Assembly: GCA_017411305.1 (NCBI GenBank)
Contig: JAFQQI010000048.1
Coordinates: 62,001-126,000, forward strand
Direction of reading: 5' to 3'
Origin: Lachnospiraceae bacterium
GTDB taxonomy: Bacteria > Bacillota > Clostridia > Lachnospirales > Lachnospiraceae
DNA: 64,000 bases
The translations under genes and the position numbers were made by a program. The notes beneath the pieces are model-generated. The model did no database searches. It was not told the origin of the DNA and saw only the letters and a list, made by a program, of their open reading frames with translations. This document shows, piece after piece, positions 62,616-64,000 of this stretch (position 1 is its first letter; every line of letters begins with the position of its first letter).

Positions 62616-63818
62616 ATGATTTATATTCTTGGAGGCAGGATAATCACCATGGAGGGTGTAATCTGGGAAAAGGGATACCTTTGTATTGATAACGGTAAAA
62701 TTAAGGAATTGGGGCCGATGGAGAACGGAGCCCCTTTTCCTTTGTTGCAGGAAGAGAATGTACAAATCATCAATGCACTGGGGTGTGTGGTGATGCCCGG
62801 ATTGATAGAAGCCCATTGTCACATGGGAATTACTGAAGAAAAAAAGGGAATGGAGGGAGATGACTGTAATGAAACGGTGAATCCCATTACGCCGTATTTA
62901 AGGGGAATTGACGCCATCAATCCTATGGATGCGGCATTTGGAGATGCAGTAAGAGCGGGAATTACCTCTGCCATGATTGGACCGGGAAGTGCCAATGTGG
63001 TAGGCGGTAGCTTTGCTTTTGTGAAGACCTTCGGAAGAAGCATTGATGAACTGTCAGTCAAAAGTCCCGCGGCCATGAAGGTAGCCTTCGGGGAGAATCC
63101 CAAGGTAAACTACGGGCAACAGGATAAATCCCCAGCCACCAGAATGGCAATTGCTGCGATGCTGCGGGAGGAATTGTTTAAGGCGGTTGCATACAAAGAG
63201 AAGGTTCAAAAGGGAATAGAGCCATGGGAGAGAGACTTTAGGTATGAATGCTGGCTCCCGGTTCTAAGGAGAGAAATACCGCTAAAAGCGCATGTGCATC
63301 GTGCGGATGATATTTTGACAGCTATCCGTATTGCAAAAGAATTTGACTTATGCATGACGTTAGACCATTGCAGTGAAGGTCACTTAATCAGTGCAGAGGT
63401 AAAGGAATCGGGCTTTCCGGCTATCGTAGGCCCTGACCTTGCCAGCCGCAGCAAAATAGAAGTGCAGAATATGGCTTTTAAAACCGTAGGCGTTTTGAAT
63501 GAAGCGGGTGTAATGACGGCCATTACCACAGACCATCCCGTCAGCCTGATACAATCCCTGCCTATCTGTGCGGCGCTGGCAGTGAAAGCCGGCCTTAAGG
63601 AGGAAGAGGCGTTGAAATCCATTACCATATATCCGGCCCGAATTTGTGGGGTGGATGAGAGAGTAGGAAGCCTGAAGGCAGGAAAAGATGCGGATATTGT
63701 GATTTTTACCGGAAATCCCCTTGACTCGTTCACCAAAACATTGTGTACCATCATCGACGGAAAGATTGTATATCATGACAAATCCTTTGCTTTACCTCCG
63801 CAAAGAAAACGAGTATAA
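62616..63818 (+). CDS. Amidohydrolase (imidazolonepropionase/dihydroorotase-like)
   Basis: 400 residues. Metal-dependent amidohydrolase barrel. Marks: MPGLIEAHCHMG (H-x-H, first metal pair), VGGSFAFVKTFGR, IPLKAHVHRADD (His), CMTLDHCSEGH, TAITTDHPVS (Asp) and the C-terminal PARICGVDERVGSLKAGKDADIVIFTGNPLD. A substrate cannot be stated. It starts 12 bases after the SpoIIQ-like stop, on GAGAGG, so it is probably read with it. The 3' end is followed by a chain of small hairpins. Confidence 0.87.
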   Translation: MIYILGGRIITMEGVIWEKGYLCIDNGKIKELGPMENGAPFPLLQEENVQIINALGCVVMPGLIEAHCHMGITEEKKGMEGDDCNETVNPITPYLRGIDAINPMDAAFGDAVRAGITSAMIGPGSANVVGGSFAFVKTFGRSIDELSVKSPAAMKVAFGENPKVNYGQQDKSPATRMAIAAMLREELFKAVAYKEKVQKGIEPWERDFRYECWLPVLRREIPLKAHVHRADDILTAIRIAKEFDLCMTLDHCSEGHLISAEVKESGFPAIVGPDLASRSKIEVQNMAFKTVGVLNEAGVMTAITTDHPVSLIQSLPICAALAVKAGLKEEEALKSITIYPARICGVDERVGSLKAGKDADIVIFTGNPLDSFTKTLCTIIDGKIVYHDKSFALPPQRKRV

Positions 63819-63835
63819 TGTAATGGATGCAAACA

Positions 63836-63914
63836 GTCTGCGGAGCAGACAAGAAGCGCGAAAGCGCGCGTTTGCGAGTGCGCAGGAAGAACGAAGTATG
63901 CCGCAAAGCGGCAT
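63836..63914. repeat. Four consecutive small perfect hairpins
   Basis: GTCTGC/GCAGAC (63836-63850, loop GGA), GCGC/GCGC with GAAA loop (63856-63867), TGCG/CGCA (63873-63884) and ATGCCGC/GCGGCAT (63898-63914, loop AAA) lie in a row between the amidohydrolase and the lipoprotein. No T-run, so they do not act as a classical terminator. They may stabilise the mRNA or be part of a repeated element. Confidence 0.5.
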
Positions 63915-63926
63915 TTGGAGGAAAAC

Positions 63927-64000
63927 TTGAAGAAAGCAGGAATGTTAGCAGTGCTTCTTGCTTCCCTTATTCTGGCAGGCTGCAAGGAGGAACTTCCCGC
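63927..64000 (+). CDS. Lipoprotein, 3' end outside window
   Basis: A TTG start (63927) after TGGAGG (63916-63921) opens KKAGMLAVLLASLILAGCKEELP, a signal peptide with lipobox LAGC. The rest of the gene is beyond the window, so its function cannot be judged. A start at an internal ATG (63942) would leave too little signal peptide. Confidence 0.7.
   Translation, partial: MKKAGMLAVLLASLILAGCKEELP

Noticed and set aside
63721-63930. A 69-codon frame overlapping the amidohydrolase end
   Set aside because: It starts inside a conserved gene in another frame, reads through the small hairpins and has no ribosome site.

Overview
The window looks like a chromosomal piece of an anaerobic, endospore-lineage Firmicute, most probably a member of the Lachnospiraceae (Clostridia). 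Pointers are the grpE-dnaK-dnaJ order, spoVT, a spoIID/spoIIQ-like pair, a T-box in front of ileS, several LytTR-type two-component systems, Rpn/PD-(D/E)XK 'transposase' genes, strong AGGAGG-type ribosome sites and moderate GC. The genus cannot be decided from the sequence alone. No rRNA, tRNA, CRISPR array, prophage or canonical insertion sequence was seen.

Layout. 1-5 kb: heat-shock genes (grpE 3' part, dnaK, dnaJ), then nth and a DEDDh exonuclease. 5-10.5 kb: a VanW-domain secreted protein coupled to an AIR-synthase-like protein, and an Lrp regulator coupled to an aminotransferase. 10.5-13.1 kb (leftward): an SPFH membrane protein coupled to a ribbon-helix-helix protein, a SIMPL lipoprotein, and a probable type I toxin-antitoxin locus. 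13.1-18.3 kb (leftward): trmL and the run mutS2-response regulator-histidine kinase. 18.4-23.8 kb: DUF6056 membrane protein, radical SAM protein, a sugar-binding-type/GGDEF fusion, spoVT. 24-29.3 kb: a complete oligopeptide/dipeptide ABC transporter. 29.3-33 kb: a LytTR two-component system divergent from a chemoreceptor that shares its membrane sensor domain. 33-36.5 kb: a HelD-type motor ATPase fused to a GH31 N-terminal-like domain. 36.5-39 kb: an accessory patch of Rpn-type nuclease genes (one broken, one intact) with repeated hairpins. 39-45.4 kb: nicotinate phosphoribosyltransferase, an HTH-Uma2 nuclease fusion, a VOC protein, a receiver-LytTR-kinase single-chain two-component protein and a MATE exporter. 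45.5-51.7 kb: T-box, ileS and glycogen phosphorylase. 51.7-56.9 kb: DUF3021/LytTR pair, a small unknown gene, a GH4 glycosidase with a frameshifted AraC regulator, and a secreted His/Cys-repeat protein. 57-64 kb: aconitase-like hydratase, an EF-hand-like protein, spoIID- and spoIIQ-like genes, an amidohydrolase and the start of a lipoprotein.

Most notable: (1) the receiver-LytTR-kinase fusion with its own LytTR-like direct repeats upstream; (2) a six-helix membrane sensor shared by the divergent histidine kinase and chemoreceptor beside a peptide transporter; (3) the HelD-GH31N fusion; (4) the type I toxin with a sequestered Shine-Dalgarno and a well-formed antisense promoter and terminator; (5) the SPFH-RHH pair with a doubled TGATATCA palindrome over its promoter. 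Functions are inferred by reading motifs; no database search was run.
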